Shown: positions 18,418-30,376 of the stretch, piece after piece
Position numbering within the stretch: the first letter of the stretch is position 1
Layout of the letters: each line of letters begins with the position of its first letter
NCBI RefSeq assembly: GCF_965638725.1
Contig: NC_134960.1
Location: forward strand, 7,132,501-7,196,500
Direction of reading: 5' to 3'
From: Aptenodytes patagonicus
Lineage: Eukaryota; Chordata; Aves; Sphenisciformes; Spheniscidae
Length of the DNA stretch: 64,000 nucleotides
Position numbers and translations under genes: made by a program
The notes under the pieces: model-generated
The model's database searches: none
The model's input: the letters and a program-made list of their open reading frames with translations, nothing else
What the model was told of the DNA's origin: nothing

Positions 18418-21400
18418 TCGGGGGGCTCTGGTTTTACTCGCTGGTTGTTTCTCTCCTCGCTGGCAGGATCCAGCCCTCCCCCCGGGGCGTCCCATCTGCC
18501 TCCAGGGACTTTTGGGCCCATCTTTTGTGAGGATTCGGGGAGGACAGGGGTGCGCGTGGGAGCAGCCCTCCGTGCACGAGGTGGCAGCAGCCGTCTAGTC
18601 CTGGATCCGGCCACGCTGCGCAGCTGCCCGCGGCCTCCTGTTCCCGGGATGGGGCCCGCAGCCAGACGGGACAGCATCCAGCACCGACTGTGTTAGCACT
18701 GAGGCAGGCATGTTGGGGGGGCCGGGGGGATCCCTGCTTGCCTTCTCCCCCCTGCCTGATTAGCCAGTCCCTGCCTGCCAGAGCCTGCCCGCCCGTCTGC
18801 TGCCTCCCCGCCGCCTTCTGCAGCCCGGCCCCTACGAAGCACTGGAGGAAACGAAGACGGAGCCTAATTAATCCCAGCCGGGTTTGTTTGAACCTGTCGG
18901 AGTGACAAACGATGTGCAGTGCCGCTGGAACTGCCGGACGAAGGAGAGGGGACTGCGAGAGGAGAGCCGTGGGCTGCCTGCCTGCCTGCCCACACCCCCG
19001 GGGCTGCCTGCCTGGACAAGGAAGCTTTTAATTTTTGGCCATGCTGGAGCAAAGCCAGGCCCTGCACCCTACGCCGTTACCCCGTGGTTCGCTTCCCGGT
19101 GTCCCCGAACCCGGGGGGGAGCGGTGGGGCTGTGCCCAGGGCTGGCCCCCAGCCCCCATCATCCCCATGCCAGCCCCAGGTGACGGGCAACCCGCCCCGG
19201 CTCAGCCGGGCTGCCCCAGGTGGGACCAGCTGCTGCCCAGCTTGGCCCCGAGTTAATTGCTTGTTAATTAACGGGGCCAGGAGCACAGCCCGGCCCTATG
19301 TCATGGCCCCAGGGTGCCCCAGGAGGATGAGGAGGGCTCTGCCCTCCCACGGCCGCAGGAGAGCCTTGGGGAGGAAGGCTCTGTCCCCCTCGCCCATGGC
19401 CCGCCTTGGCACGGGTGATGTTTTCTAGCTTCTGTGTCTGCCGAAAATGTGCAAACTCGGCGAAATCAGTGCCGAGCTGGGCAAGGGCCAGGGGCTGGGC
19501 GCCTGCGGCTGGCAGGGCCCCAGGGGGAGCGGGAGCCCTCGCCAGCATCCCCGCTCGGGGCTCAAACCCCGCCGTGCCCCCAGGCTGCTCCCCCTCCCCA
19601 GCTGGGGGCTGCCCGGGGCCATCCCTGCTGTGGCCTCATCCCACAAATGCTCGCTGGAGACCCCAAGGCAGCCCCTGCCCGGCTCTGCGCCCCTGGGGGG
19701 GCTGCGTGGGGAAGTGGGTGGGACCCCCAGCCTCCTGGGGGTCCCGGAGGTCTCATTGCTGAGCCCGAGGCTGCTCTAGGCCCTCCGCAGCCCCAGCCCA
19801 CAGGCAGGAGGGGAGAGCAGGGCCATGGTGGTGAGGGCTGGCTTTCCTGCCCGTGACGAGCCGCTGTGGGGTCGGGTCCAGCCCTGGGGGCTGCTCTCTG
19901 CACCTCGATTCATCCTGCAGCCGTGCCTTGACACATCCCGTATCCACGTCCTGACACATCCCGTGTCTGTGCCCCAACGTGTCCCACGTCCTCCCTGGCT
20001 GCTTGGGGATGTGCCGGTGAACCCCCACTGCAGACGGCTGCAGGAGGGACGTGGAGCCCGGCAGCGCCCAGGCTGCGGTTTGCATGGGGCCAGGCAATGC
20101 CGGTGGTGCCGCAGCCCGCCAGGCCGGCAGGGAGGGATGTCAGAAGCAAGATGCATGGCTTGTCTGGCCGGGCATGGGGCTGGGTAGATGCAGGTGGCCT
20201 GCGGTCCCCCTCCCTGTCCCCAGCACAGCTGCACAGGACAGGGGTCAGATCCTCCTCCCGGTTGCCTCCCAGGGCAGCAGGGTGGCTGCAGTCCTGCCCC
20301 CCCATGCAGCTGGTGCGTGATCCCCTGTCACCCCACAGCCACGCAGAGCCACCCGCACCGGCATTGACACAGCCCCTGACCTCCCCAGGGGCCGTGAGGG
20401 CCGGCTCCTGCTGAGGTCCAAGCTGCCATGCCGGCGGCCGTGCTGCCTGCCGCATGGGTCTCACTGGAACAGGGATTTTGGCAGGAGGGCTGGAGGCGCA
20501 GCGCTGTGCTCCCAGAGCTCCATCGGATGGGTCGGGGAGGTGGGAGCTGCAGGAAGAGGGAAAAGCTGAGAGATTCCCGGGTTCCTGCCAGGATCACTTG
20601 GGGGGTTTATAAGCCTGGAAAGGCAGATGATTTACAGACCCCCGCTCCCCCCATCTGCTACTAGAGAGCGCGGCTCAGCCATGTACGGCACAGCCCTGGG
20701 CAGGGTGGGCATTAACAGCCCACTCTGGAAAGGGGGGACTGGAGTCAAGTTCCCAGTTTCGCAGCCTCGCTTGATTTAAAACCCCCATTGCTTGCCCAGC
20801 CCTGGGAAGGAGGGGATGGAGAGGGGTTTCGCAGCGTGTCCAGCTGGGGAATGAGGTGGCAGTGCCGGCAGTCGGGGTGCACGTACGCTGCGGCCGGCTC
20901 CTCCTGCCCCGCTGCCGGCAGTGCCCCGGCTCCACACGGGTGCTGCGGGCATGTGGGATGCAAACCCCTGCGGGGGGACCTCTTGCCTTCCATCGTCTGG
21001 TGGGCGCAGTGGGTGGCGGGACAAGGAAAGAAACCTCTTGGATGTCTTGAAAGCCATCTCCTGTGATGGCTTCCCGAAGCGGGCAGAGGTGGGGGTGCTC
21101 GGCAGTTTTTGGGTGGGATGCAGACTCCAAGCGCTCCGTGCTGTGTCCAGCCTTTACAGCCTGCTGAAGCTCGACATTTAAATCAAGCTTTACAATGAGA
21201 CTTAGTAGAAATCAGAATTATTTCAATCAAAAAATGTCTATACCATGGTTTTATGTTGGAAAAATCTCGCTGTGACCCTCCCCACCAAGCTAACAACCTC
21301 CTATTTCTGCTCCTCCAAGGAGGTACATGAAAGGGGCCCAGTCCGGCAAGCACGAACCTGTCCAAGACCTCGGCTCTGAAAACCTAGCAAGGGAGTCGGG

Positions 21401-22095
21401 AAGGGACATGGAAACTGCTCTTTCGCAGGGAGAAACAAGGGTGGGTTTGCATCCTATAAATAACAGAGATCACCAACAGTGGGAGCCTCTTGCTCCCCTG
21501 AGAAAGGCATCCCTAGACCAGATGGCTGGAGGTTAAAACCAGATGACGCAAATATTTCACACCACGGCAGGATTGCGAAAGCGGCGATGGCTTCGCATCT
21601 TCCACAGCCCTTTCCTCCAGGCTGGGGACCTCCTCCCCGGGGATTTTGTCATGGAGGTGGGGTGCGGGTGTGACAGACAGGGACTTGCGTGGACGGGGAG
21701 GTGGCAGAGGTGCTGCCGGTGGGGCTCTGGCTGCGGTCAGGCTCCTGCTGGGATGATGGGACCCTCATGGACGGTCAGATTTGGGGCAGCCGAAAGCCTC
21801 CTGAGACCCCATGCAGTGCCACCCAGCAGTGCTGTGTGCTGGGAGGGGACAGCGGCCGTGCCAGCCCCGCTGGAGGGCCATGTCCCTTTGCATGACCCCT
21901 GCAGCTGCTGGGACGTGACCTTGGCTCTCCAGCCCTGGCACTCACTGCATCCTTGTCGTGGGACGTGTGACCAGAGGGAGGACGATGCCTAGGCAGGGGG
22001 GAACAGTGCAAGTCACCAAGTCCTTGAATAAGAGCCATGCAAAATATTTCTTCTAATGCCTCTCGTGATTTTGAAGTGACGTATTTACAATTTGC

Positions 22096-22101
22096 AATAA
22101 A
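22096..22101 (+). terminator. NDST1: Candidate distal NDST1 poly(A) signal (AATAAA)
   Basis: AATAAA in the context TTTGCAATAAAATAATGC, with a T-rich region and CTGGTGTCC shortly downstream. It lies 5.2 kb past the NDST1 stop in AT-rich sequence that contrasts with everything around it. Confidence 0.4.
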
Positions 22102-22263
22102 ATAATGCTAAATTCTGGTGTCCGAAAAATGTCAATGTATTTTTATAATATCTATGTTTATCTACCCCCGGATTACAAAGCCGATGATAGAAATCTTTTT
22201 GTAAAAGTTGTACATTTTCCTGTAAAGGTTTATAGGTCTCGTTTTGAAGATACAAATGTATAG

Positions 22264-22290
22264 AATGTCTTCTATACATTAGAAGACATT
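22264..22290. other. Perfect 10-bp inverted repeat (stem-loop)
   Basis: AATGTCTTCT (22264-22273) and AGAAGACATT (22281-22290) are exact reverse complements around a seven-base loop, and a G-U pair can extend the stem by one. It lies inside the AT-rich island downstream of NDST1. The stem is too short for a microRNA precursor. Confidence 0.6.
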
Positions 22291-25200
22291 TATATATAAG
22301 ATATTTGCAACACCTAAGACTGTAAATACGAATCGCCCATTTAAATATCACAGCCTAAATCAGAAAACGCTGGAGATGTAAAATAGACTTGAAATGTCAA
22401 AAGGCAGATGACGAAAAGATGTTTCTTCCATCCGGGAAAATTTTCTTATAACCCATTTCCATTAATCCCGGCTTTCCGGTGGCTGTAGTTAACCCAGTTC
22501 TGTGAGTGGTATTTGTTTTAAAGAGGAGACGTGGTGATGGGCAGCTCGGGGCTGTAACCCCGCGGGGCTCCACTGGGAGCCGGACCCCTCCAGCCCCACG
22601 AAGCTCCTGGGCTGATGCCCCCCCTTAGCATCCCCCTCATCTCAGCCCCACATCCCCCCTCCCTCCCCACCTGCTAGCCCCCCCCCCGCCCCCCATCCTG
22701 CATCCCGCCGGCCTCCTGCAAGGCGCCTTTGTCCCTTCCCGCGCCGTTTATTATTAAAACCAGGTGTCGGAGCGGCTCCGAGCCCGGGGGGAGCCGGGGC
22801 CGCTTCCCGGGGGTCTCGGGGCAGGGAAGCAGCCAGTTGTCCCCCCGCAGAGGGGCCGCAGGGGTGCGGGGGGATGAACTGGGGGGCAGCTCCAGCTCCC
22901 CAAGGAACGGGACTCCCCAGGGACAGGGCGCTCGGTGGGTTTCTCGCAGCTGGGGCCGGCGGGGTCAGCACGGAAGGGGTGTCCCAATGTCTTCTGGCTC
23001 CTAACGCAAGTGCTGCCGGCTGGCAAAGCTAGAACTAGGCGGGTTTTGCACGAGTGGAAAAAGATAGGGGCTGATAAGGTGGTTCTGGTTTAATAATGCA
23101 GGGGACAGCTGGGAGGCAGGCGGAGCGAGGCCAAGTTGGGAGGCTCAGGGCAGCTTTAGGATGAGGAAGGGCTGTGAGGTGATGCTGAACCCTGGAGAAA
23201 AGCAAAGGCAGACACTAAACGAGGCTCCAGGCGCTGAGGGTGTGCAAAGGGTGACAAGATGCGGATGGCTCTAGCTGTCCTGGCAGCTTTTCATTCAGCA
23301 AATCCAGCTTCTAGCCACGAAAATGCAGATATCGCTTCTCTGGGCTCAGGGAGTGACAAAAATCGTGCTGGTACCAGCACATTCCCACTGCTGAGGGGCT
23401 GGCACTGCTGTGGAGGTGTAACTCAACCCATATAATATACAGGTTTCAACCATTTTAATAATTTTCCTCCTCTTTTTAAGGCCTGCGGGGACTTGGCGCT
23501 GTTTGTTTGCTGGTGCAAATCTTGCTTTCGGGATGCTGCTCGCCGTGGGCTGCTCGCCTCTCCCCTGCCTGCTGGCCCCAGGCAGGGATGCTGCCTTCCC
23601 CAGAGACCGCGGTGCTGCCCAGAGCTGCTGGAGCATCCCCAGCAAGTCCCTGTCCTCGTCCCTCCCCGGGACAACATCTGTGGCTCCTTTGCAGGGCACT
23701 TGGGCAGCGAGAGAGGAGAAACTCAGGAGTCAGGGCTGCTAGAGGGGCTTTCCAGCTCTAGGTACAGAGGAGCGAATGTTAAAGGGTTTCCTGCTGTCGC
23801 ACATCTGGGTTGAGTTTCACCGCCGGTCCCTCCCCGTGCACCGTGGGGGCTGCTGCCGCTGGAGCCACTGGGACTTGGAGAGCCGTGACGTGGGTCCCAG
23901 CACCGAGGCAGGCGGGGAAGGGTGCTCGGGGACGTCTCCCCCCCCCCTTGCACAGGGGGCTCAGCGTGGCAGAGAGCCCACCTCAGCCCCCATCTTCCCA
24001 GCCCTTCCTCCGCAGCCAGGCGCGAGCAGCCCAGCCCTGCCGACCACCCAGGCGAGCTGGGCTCGCCACAGCCACCCCCGGGACCCTCTGCCTCCTCGTC
24101 CTTCCCCACCACCTCCATCCACCCGCCCTCACCCGGGTTTGCTGGGATGCTTTCTCCCCACTGTCCCTTCCATGCAGGGCATCACCTCCGCCCTCCCCTG
24201 CCCTGTGTCCTGCAGGGCTGGTGGCCACGTGGGTGCCGTGCAGCCAGACGGCAGTGCCACAGCCAGGCCCTGCGGCAGAGAGGGAACGGGCTGGTCCTGT
24301 CCACATGCAATGCCGCTGTCACGCATACACACACTCCCCTGCAGCACGCTGTCCCCAGGGCCACCGGGAAGATGCTCCGACTGCCTGTCCTGCCCATCAG
24401 GGCTCATGGCGGGACCGACGAGCCGAGTGGGAGGATGATGCTGCCGGCAGCCGTGAGAGCTGGGCTGGCTCCCTGCCCCACTCCAGATGTTGTGCCGGGG
24501 CGAGGCCCGGGCACCCATCTCGCAAAAACCTCCCAAAAACCTCCGGCTCCCCCCTCAGCCCTAGCAAATAGGAGTGCACCTCCTGCCCCCGCCGCCATGC
24601 CGCTCCCAGCCTGGCAGGGGCAGGGGGGGACAGCATCTGCCACCTTATTTTGGCAGCGCCGGGCAAGCAGTTGCTGGGCTCCTCTTTGACATGAATTCAC
24701 AGCCGCCGGCAGTGCCACCACCACTGGAGCCGAGATCTGCCAGCTCTTGCAGATGTCCCCCGGGGTGGGGGGGGTCCCAGCTGTGCACCCCCATGCAGGT
24801 AAGCAGGCTGTCCTCAGGGACCGCTCCGGCGCTGGCACAGGGTCCCATCGGTCAGGGTGGGCTGGGAGGGAGCTCTGCGGTGTGAAGGTGGGTGCAGCCC
24901 ATGGGTGCATGGAGGCCTTTGGGGGGGGTGTGTTGCAGTGGGGAGGGGGCGGGGAGCGGCACAGCGAGCTGGACCCCTGCTCCGGGCTGCCGCTGGGGCC
25001 TCTTCCCTGGGCCACACACAGCCACAGGGATATTTATATAGGATGGGAGCAGAGCATCCAGCCCCACGCAGCCGTGTGCCTCCCCGTGCACACCCCCCCC
25101 AAAAGCCATACGGACCCAACATGAATCAAATGCCTCGAAATGAGCCAGAATAAATATTTTACGGTAAATTACCAAGGCTAATAATTATAAAAATCTGTAC

Positions 25201-28200
25201 TTATGACCCAGAGCCAGGGGAAGATTTCCAAGCAGCTGGTGACCACATGGGTGATGGTCTCCCCCCCGCTCCCTGGCCCGGCTGACGGACCCTCCCCGCT
25301 CGTGGGGAGCAGCTGGGGGGCAGGGACTGGGGGGGGGTCTGGGGGTGGGTGTCCTCCCCTGGCTCCACTGCCGGGGTTGCTGGGGGGGTCTGTGAAGTCC
25401 CATGGAAGGGCTAGAGACAGGATTTCCCAAAACGGTGATTGCTGCTGTGGGCTTGGGGAGGGGGCAGCACGCGGGGGGGTCTCGGCTTCCCACCCACACA
25501 GCCCCACCCTGGGAGCCCTTGGGGTTATCGCTGAGGGACTCAGGGAAGACAGCATTGCAACGGGGGGAGAGGCTGGGGGAGGGTGAAGGAGAGAGGAGGA
25601 GGGCCGGCCCTGGCTGGCTATGGGGTGGGATCGTTTTACTCGATTGCTCAGAGGTGACTTTTGGGGTGCAGCCACCCCTCCTCGTCCAGCAGGAACCAGA
25701 TCTGCCCTCCCCCAGCTCTGCCCATCCCCAGGGCAGCTGGGACGGGACCGTCCCGGGGGGACATCTTGGGTCTGGCCATGTGCTCGGGGCTGGATGAGGC
25801 GCGTGCCGGGCGAGCATCCCCGTCTCCGCCTCGGATGGGGCCCGCAGCCCAGGGAGGGGACCCGGCAGAGGGTGTGGGAAATTCTCACCGTTTCTTTTCT
25901 TCCTTTCTCCTCCTCCACGCATTAATTCAGATGACCGCAGCGACAGCGCGGGCACACACCCCCCTGGCACCTTTCAGCCCCTTCCCTGTCCTTGCAGGCC
26001 CTGGTGCGACCACCCCCATCACGGCTCTCCGCAGCCCCTCGCCGTCACCCTGGCTGCTGCCTTATCCTCATCTCCCTCCAGAGCAATTGGAAGGAGGGGG
26101 GATTTGAGCAGCCTGACCCCACTCAGTGCTTCCCCCTTCCCCCAGCTTTTTTCCTTTCCTCCTTGCCCTGATTCAGAGAAAAAAATCGGCTGGATTTCAG
26201 GTCGGCACCCGGCTCTCCCTCGCTTGGCTCCTCCGGGCTGATGACTCAGACAGTCGACGGCGGCATCCGCGGCTCCGGCCCCGCTTGGCTCCGCTCCCGC
26301 CCTGCGCGGCTTCAGCAACAATGGTGTTGGCCTTGAGCGAGCTTACGCAGAGCGGCGGGCTCCCTCCGCACCCGCCGGGGCTTGATTTAGGCAGAAAGCG
26401 GGATCAGAACAGGGATGGAGAAGCAGGGAGGGAGCGAAGGGGGGGAGCCCATCTCTTGTCCCCAGCTGGGGGGCTCAGGAGCATTTGGTGAACACCTGCA
26501 CGCACCGAGGACTGAAGGGGTCATTGCTGGAAGCGGGTGGATGTTACCGGCCCCGGATCTCTTGCAGGTGGGTGTGAGCATCCCGCCCGCACCCCCTTGC
26601 AGCAGCTCTCGGTGCCCAGCAGCATTGGGGAGAGTACCCAACCCCTCCCTGCCCGGGAGTCCGAGAGGGGCTGGGGATGCCCCATCTCACCCGAGAGCTT
26701 TGATCTGCTCCCGGGGGGATACGGCTCCCAGCCCCTTGGGACCGTTACCCCCCATCCCCTGGGACGCTCGGGCGAGCTGACCTGGGCTCAGCCCTTCCCC
26801 TGTTACTGAGAGACGTGAGCGGGCAGCGGCAGCCCTTGGCTGAGCGCGGACCTTGGCTTCCAGTGATCAACAGGAAACGGGAGACGGATTTCTCGGCAAA
26901 CTGGGCTTTCCATAAACAGTCTGAGGGGCCGACCCGCGACGGCGGGAGCAGCGCAGAGCCAGGGCCGGGCTTTACAGCTGTTTATCGCATTTTTCTGCTC
27001 TCGTTTCCTCGCCGGCTCAGCGGCTCACCGTTCCTCTTCTCCCGTGTGCAAACCAGGACCAAGCCGAGCGCGGTCGGACGGGCTGCTGCCATTCCCGACC
27101 TGCTTGCACCCGGGATGCTCCTGCCGGAGCAGGATCGGGGCGGGCAGCATCCTGTGGGTCCTGTGCCCCGCTCAGCCTGGGTGCGAGGTGCCAGGGTCCC
27201 CCCCTAACCCTTTCCAAACCTTAAACCCAGCTCCCGATGGGCTCCCTTCGCTTTGGAGCGCTTCACCCAGCTCTGTGGCATGGGGGCTCTCTGCCCTGGG
27301 CCAGCCGTTAGCTAACCAGACCTCACCGGCACACAAGCCTCCAATTTCTCGGCAATCAGGACTTAAGAAAATACAAGCTGACCCCGAGAGGTGAGAGGGG
27401 ACCAGGGGGGCGACGCTGGGCTCTCTGCCTGCTTCTCATTAGCAGCAGCTAGTTCAGCGCTGTCCCTGCTCTCCCGTCCCACCCTGGCAAACTTGGCGGC
27501 TCTGATACTTTCCGGTGATGGTTTGCCCGTCTCAAACAACCGTGAGATGAGAGATCTAGTTGTAGAGCATCCCTCCATCTGTCTGTCTATCCCTCCCGGC
27601 AGGACAGAGCTGCTCCATACCCGTGCACCCTCTGCAACCCACACCGGCATCCCCGGGCACTGATCCTGACCCAAGAGGCAGTGTCGGGGGCTGCCCCTGT
27701 CCCCGTCCCCGTGCACGCCCTGTCCCATGGGACAGCAGGGACTGTGTTTTCGGGTGGTGGAGGTCGGTACGGGGCGGTGGGGTCAGCCAGCAGCGTGGGC
27801 CCCGTTTGCTGAGCCGAACAAAGGGGCTTTCTTTCGGCGCAGGCTCAGGGGGAGTGCAGCCCGTCTGGAAATGAAGCCGCCTGCGTCAGAGGCAGACGGC
27901 GGCAGGATGGGGATGGGGGGTTCTTCCAGAGGGTAGGAAAAGCGGCGGTGGCGGCAGGGCTGCGCCGGAGCCCCCAGGGAGCTGCCAGCGGGAGCTTTGC
28001 AGGGGCGAGACCTCGGGACCCTCGTGCCCCCAGCCCCAGGTTGCCCACCCGGTGGCAGGAGGATGCTGGGTGCCTGGGGCCAATGCACGGCCACCGTCCT
28101 CATCCCATGATGCCACCACGATGCCAGCAGTGCTGCCAGTCCACCCCACAAGCCCAGCAACCCCCAACTTTGCAAAATGTATTATTTTTGGCTCTGAAAG

Positions 28201-29774
28201 GCACAAAAATGCCCCATGGAAAGGCGAGAGTGGGCGCACAGGCAGATATTCAAGCAAAGAGCGAGAGACCTGGCACAACACCGATTTCGGCAGGTCGATG
28301 TCGATGGCAAGTGCCAGCTGCCGGCTCCTCCCCACCATGCCAGGTACAGCCAAAACCTGCCCACAAAAGCAAACTGTGCGACCCACCAAAACACAAGCAG
28401 CTCTGTGGAGCCGTACAGGCGTTGCTGGCGCGGCCGTCCGTGCATGTTTTGGCACCGAAATGCACATCCTATTTCCACGTGATGGATGTGCAAGAAAATG
28501 TGTTCGCCTGCAGAGAGGGGATGTGGATGGTGGGATGGGGTCGGGAGCAGGGCTGGCAGGGGAGGTGGGATGCTCGGATACGGGGCTGGCCAAGGAGAAA
28601 CGCCACCTGGAAATGGGCTCAGCCGGACCGGGGCTGTGTTTGGGAGGAAAGCTGGTATGTGGGTGTGTTGGTGCATGAGGACGTTGGGCCAGGGAGTGTG
28701 TTGAAACAGAAGGGTTTGATTTTTTCATTTGAAATGGCTTTTCTGATCTCTTGGAATATAAAACGAAACGTTACCAAAGGGAAAAGAAAAAGGAGGGGGA
28801 AAATCAGCACTAACCATTCCTTCCAACCCTGATAAATCCCCTTTGCCGTCACATTTCTTGCTTGCTTGTTTGTTTTTCAGCCTGAGCGCGAAGCTGTGCT
28901 TCAGAGGCTCACATGTTCCCGTGCGTGGCTCTGCCGGCCCCAGGCTGCCAGGCGGGGATGGCCTTCGGGGAGCTGCGCTGTGGGGATGCTCCCGTCTGGA
29001 GATGCACCAGCATGTGGGACGATGGCAGTCGTACCGCCCGGTGTTTGGAGGAAGGAAGAAATCTCATGGACACAGCTCAGTGCCCGAATGTTACAGGAGT
29101 GCAACCAAACAGTGCCTGATCCTGCAGTGAGGGATGCTCGTGCCCAGGGACCGTGAGCCGGTGCCCTCAGCCCTGCATCCCAGTCCTCAGAGGGAGCAAG
29201 GGGATGGTTAGCACAGGGCCAGGGGGGATGCTCCAAGGGTGATTCGTGCCATCACGCCCGACCTGGCATGACAACACGGTTGTGCGATGGGAAACTCCTG
29301 CAGGATTCGCTTTTGCAGCTGTAAATCAAAAGAGCAACTTGTCCGCGGGCCAGCTCTCCCGGGGAAGGATGCTTCCAGCTGCACGGGGCTTTTGGGGCTC
29401 CACCCTGGCCTCTCCGCGGGTACGGGCACAGGCAAGGGCTGCGGGTGCTGGAGGTGCTAAGCCACCTGTGGGTGCCTGGCACAGCCCGTGCCCCTGCCTG
29501 CCCTGCCTGTCCCTGGGCAGCAGCCAAGAAGGATTTGGATCCATATCCCTATTTCCATGAAATTTACCCCCTGGATTCCCACTTTTTACTCTTTCTGGCA
29601 GTATTTGGTTTAATTTGTCCCCGGTGAGGTGTCGGAGCCTGCGGGGCGGCGTGGCTGGAGCCGTCCCAGCTATAGCCGCTGCTATCCCACACCGGCCACT
29701 GCGTCCCCCCTGCAGCTCTCCCCGTCCCCTCTCACGGTGCAAGGGGCACCCAGGGGTGCAGATGTGGACACACA

Positions 29775-29791
29775 CCCCCCCCCCCCCCCCC
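29775..29791. repeat. Homopolymer C run (17 bases)
   Basis: Seventeen consecutive C residues preceded by CACA. It is a likely site of sequencing or assembly length error. Confidence 0.9.
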
Positions 29792-30330
29792 GGAGGGTGC
29801 TAGGCCAGCCTGCTCCAGGCATTGCCCCGTCTCCACAACTTCCCAGCTCCCCGCCAGCCCCAGGAGTGCCCCGAGCCCCAGACCCCACTGATTAGAGACG
29901 TTTAACATTCCTCCCAACGCCAAAGGGATATTTTATCAGCAGGTTTTTTTTCCTGCAGACTATTTTCTTTTCATGAAAACATTAAATGGCCTGAGAGATA
30001 AGGAGCAAATTTATAGCAGTTCACACCGAAGCAGCCAAGACACTGGCAATGAAAAAATGCCTTCCCTCCCGCTACCCGCCTTCCCTCGCATGCTCCCCAC
30101 CCCAGCCGCTTCCTCTCATTCTCTCCAAATTCTCCTGACTCCCACGACAAGCTCGGCTGCCCCGTCCCGGCTCTTCCTGCCCCACGGCAGAGCTCGCCCC
30201 GAGGTCGCCCACCGAGCCGGAGACCGTGGCACGAGGAGGTGCCGGCACAGTCCCGCTCGCCATTGCCCCGGGGATGCTCGTGAGGACTGCCCTCATCCCA
30301 GGGTGATGCAGCCCCGTGTCTAGAGGATAT

Positions 30331-30376
30331 ACAGCCTGGATCCATCCTCATGCCAGGGCTTCTGGATCCAGGCTGT
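30331..30376. repeat. Perfect 14-bp inverted repeat with 18-bp spacer
   Basis: ACAGCCTGGATCCA (30331-30344) and TGGATCCAGGCTGT (30363-30376) are exact reverse complements. Each arm contains a GGATCC palindrome. No known element was recognised around it. Confidence 0.75.

Larger units (their letters stand above)
18418..22430 (+). other. NDST1: Possible distal NDST1 3' UTR / downstream region
   Basis: I see no gene here. GC is high up to about 21.1 kb, then falls sharply to an AT-rich segment (about 21.18-22.43 kb) holding AATAAA at 22096-22101, a perfect 10-bp stem-loop at 22264-22290 and a Pumilio-type TGTAAATA at 22321-22328. A 3' UTR reaching 22.1 kb would be about 5.2 kb, similar to the long mammalian NDST1 3' UTR. 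That is an inference from length and composition only. Confidence 0.4.

Noticed and set aside
22264-22290. microRNA precursor
   Set aside because: The stem is only 10 bp (11 with G-U). A pre-miRNA needs roughly 22 or more paired bases per arm.
30331-30376. microRNA precursor
   Set aside because: The stem is 14 bp with no paired extension outside it.
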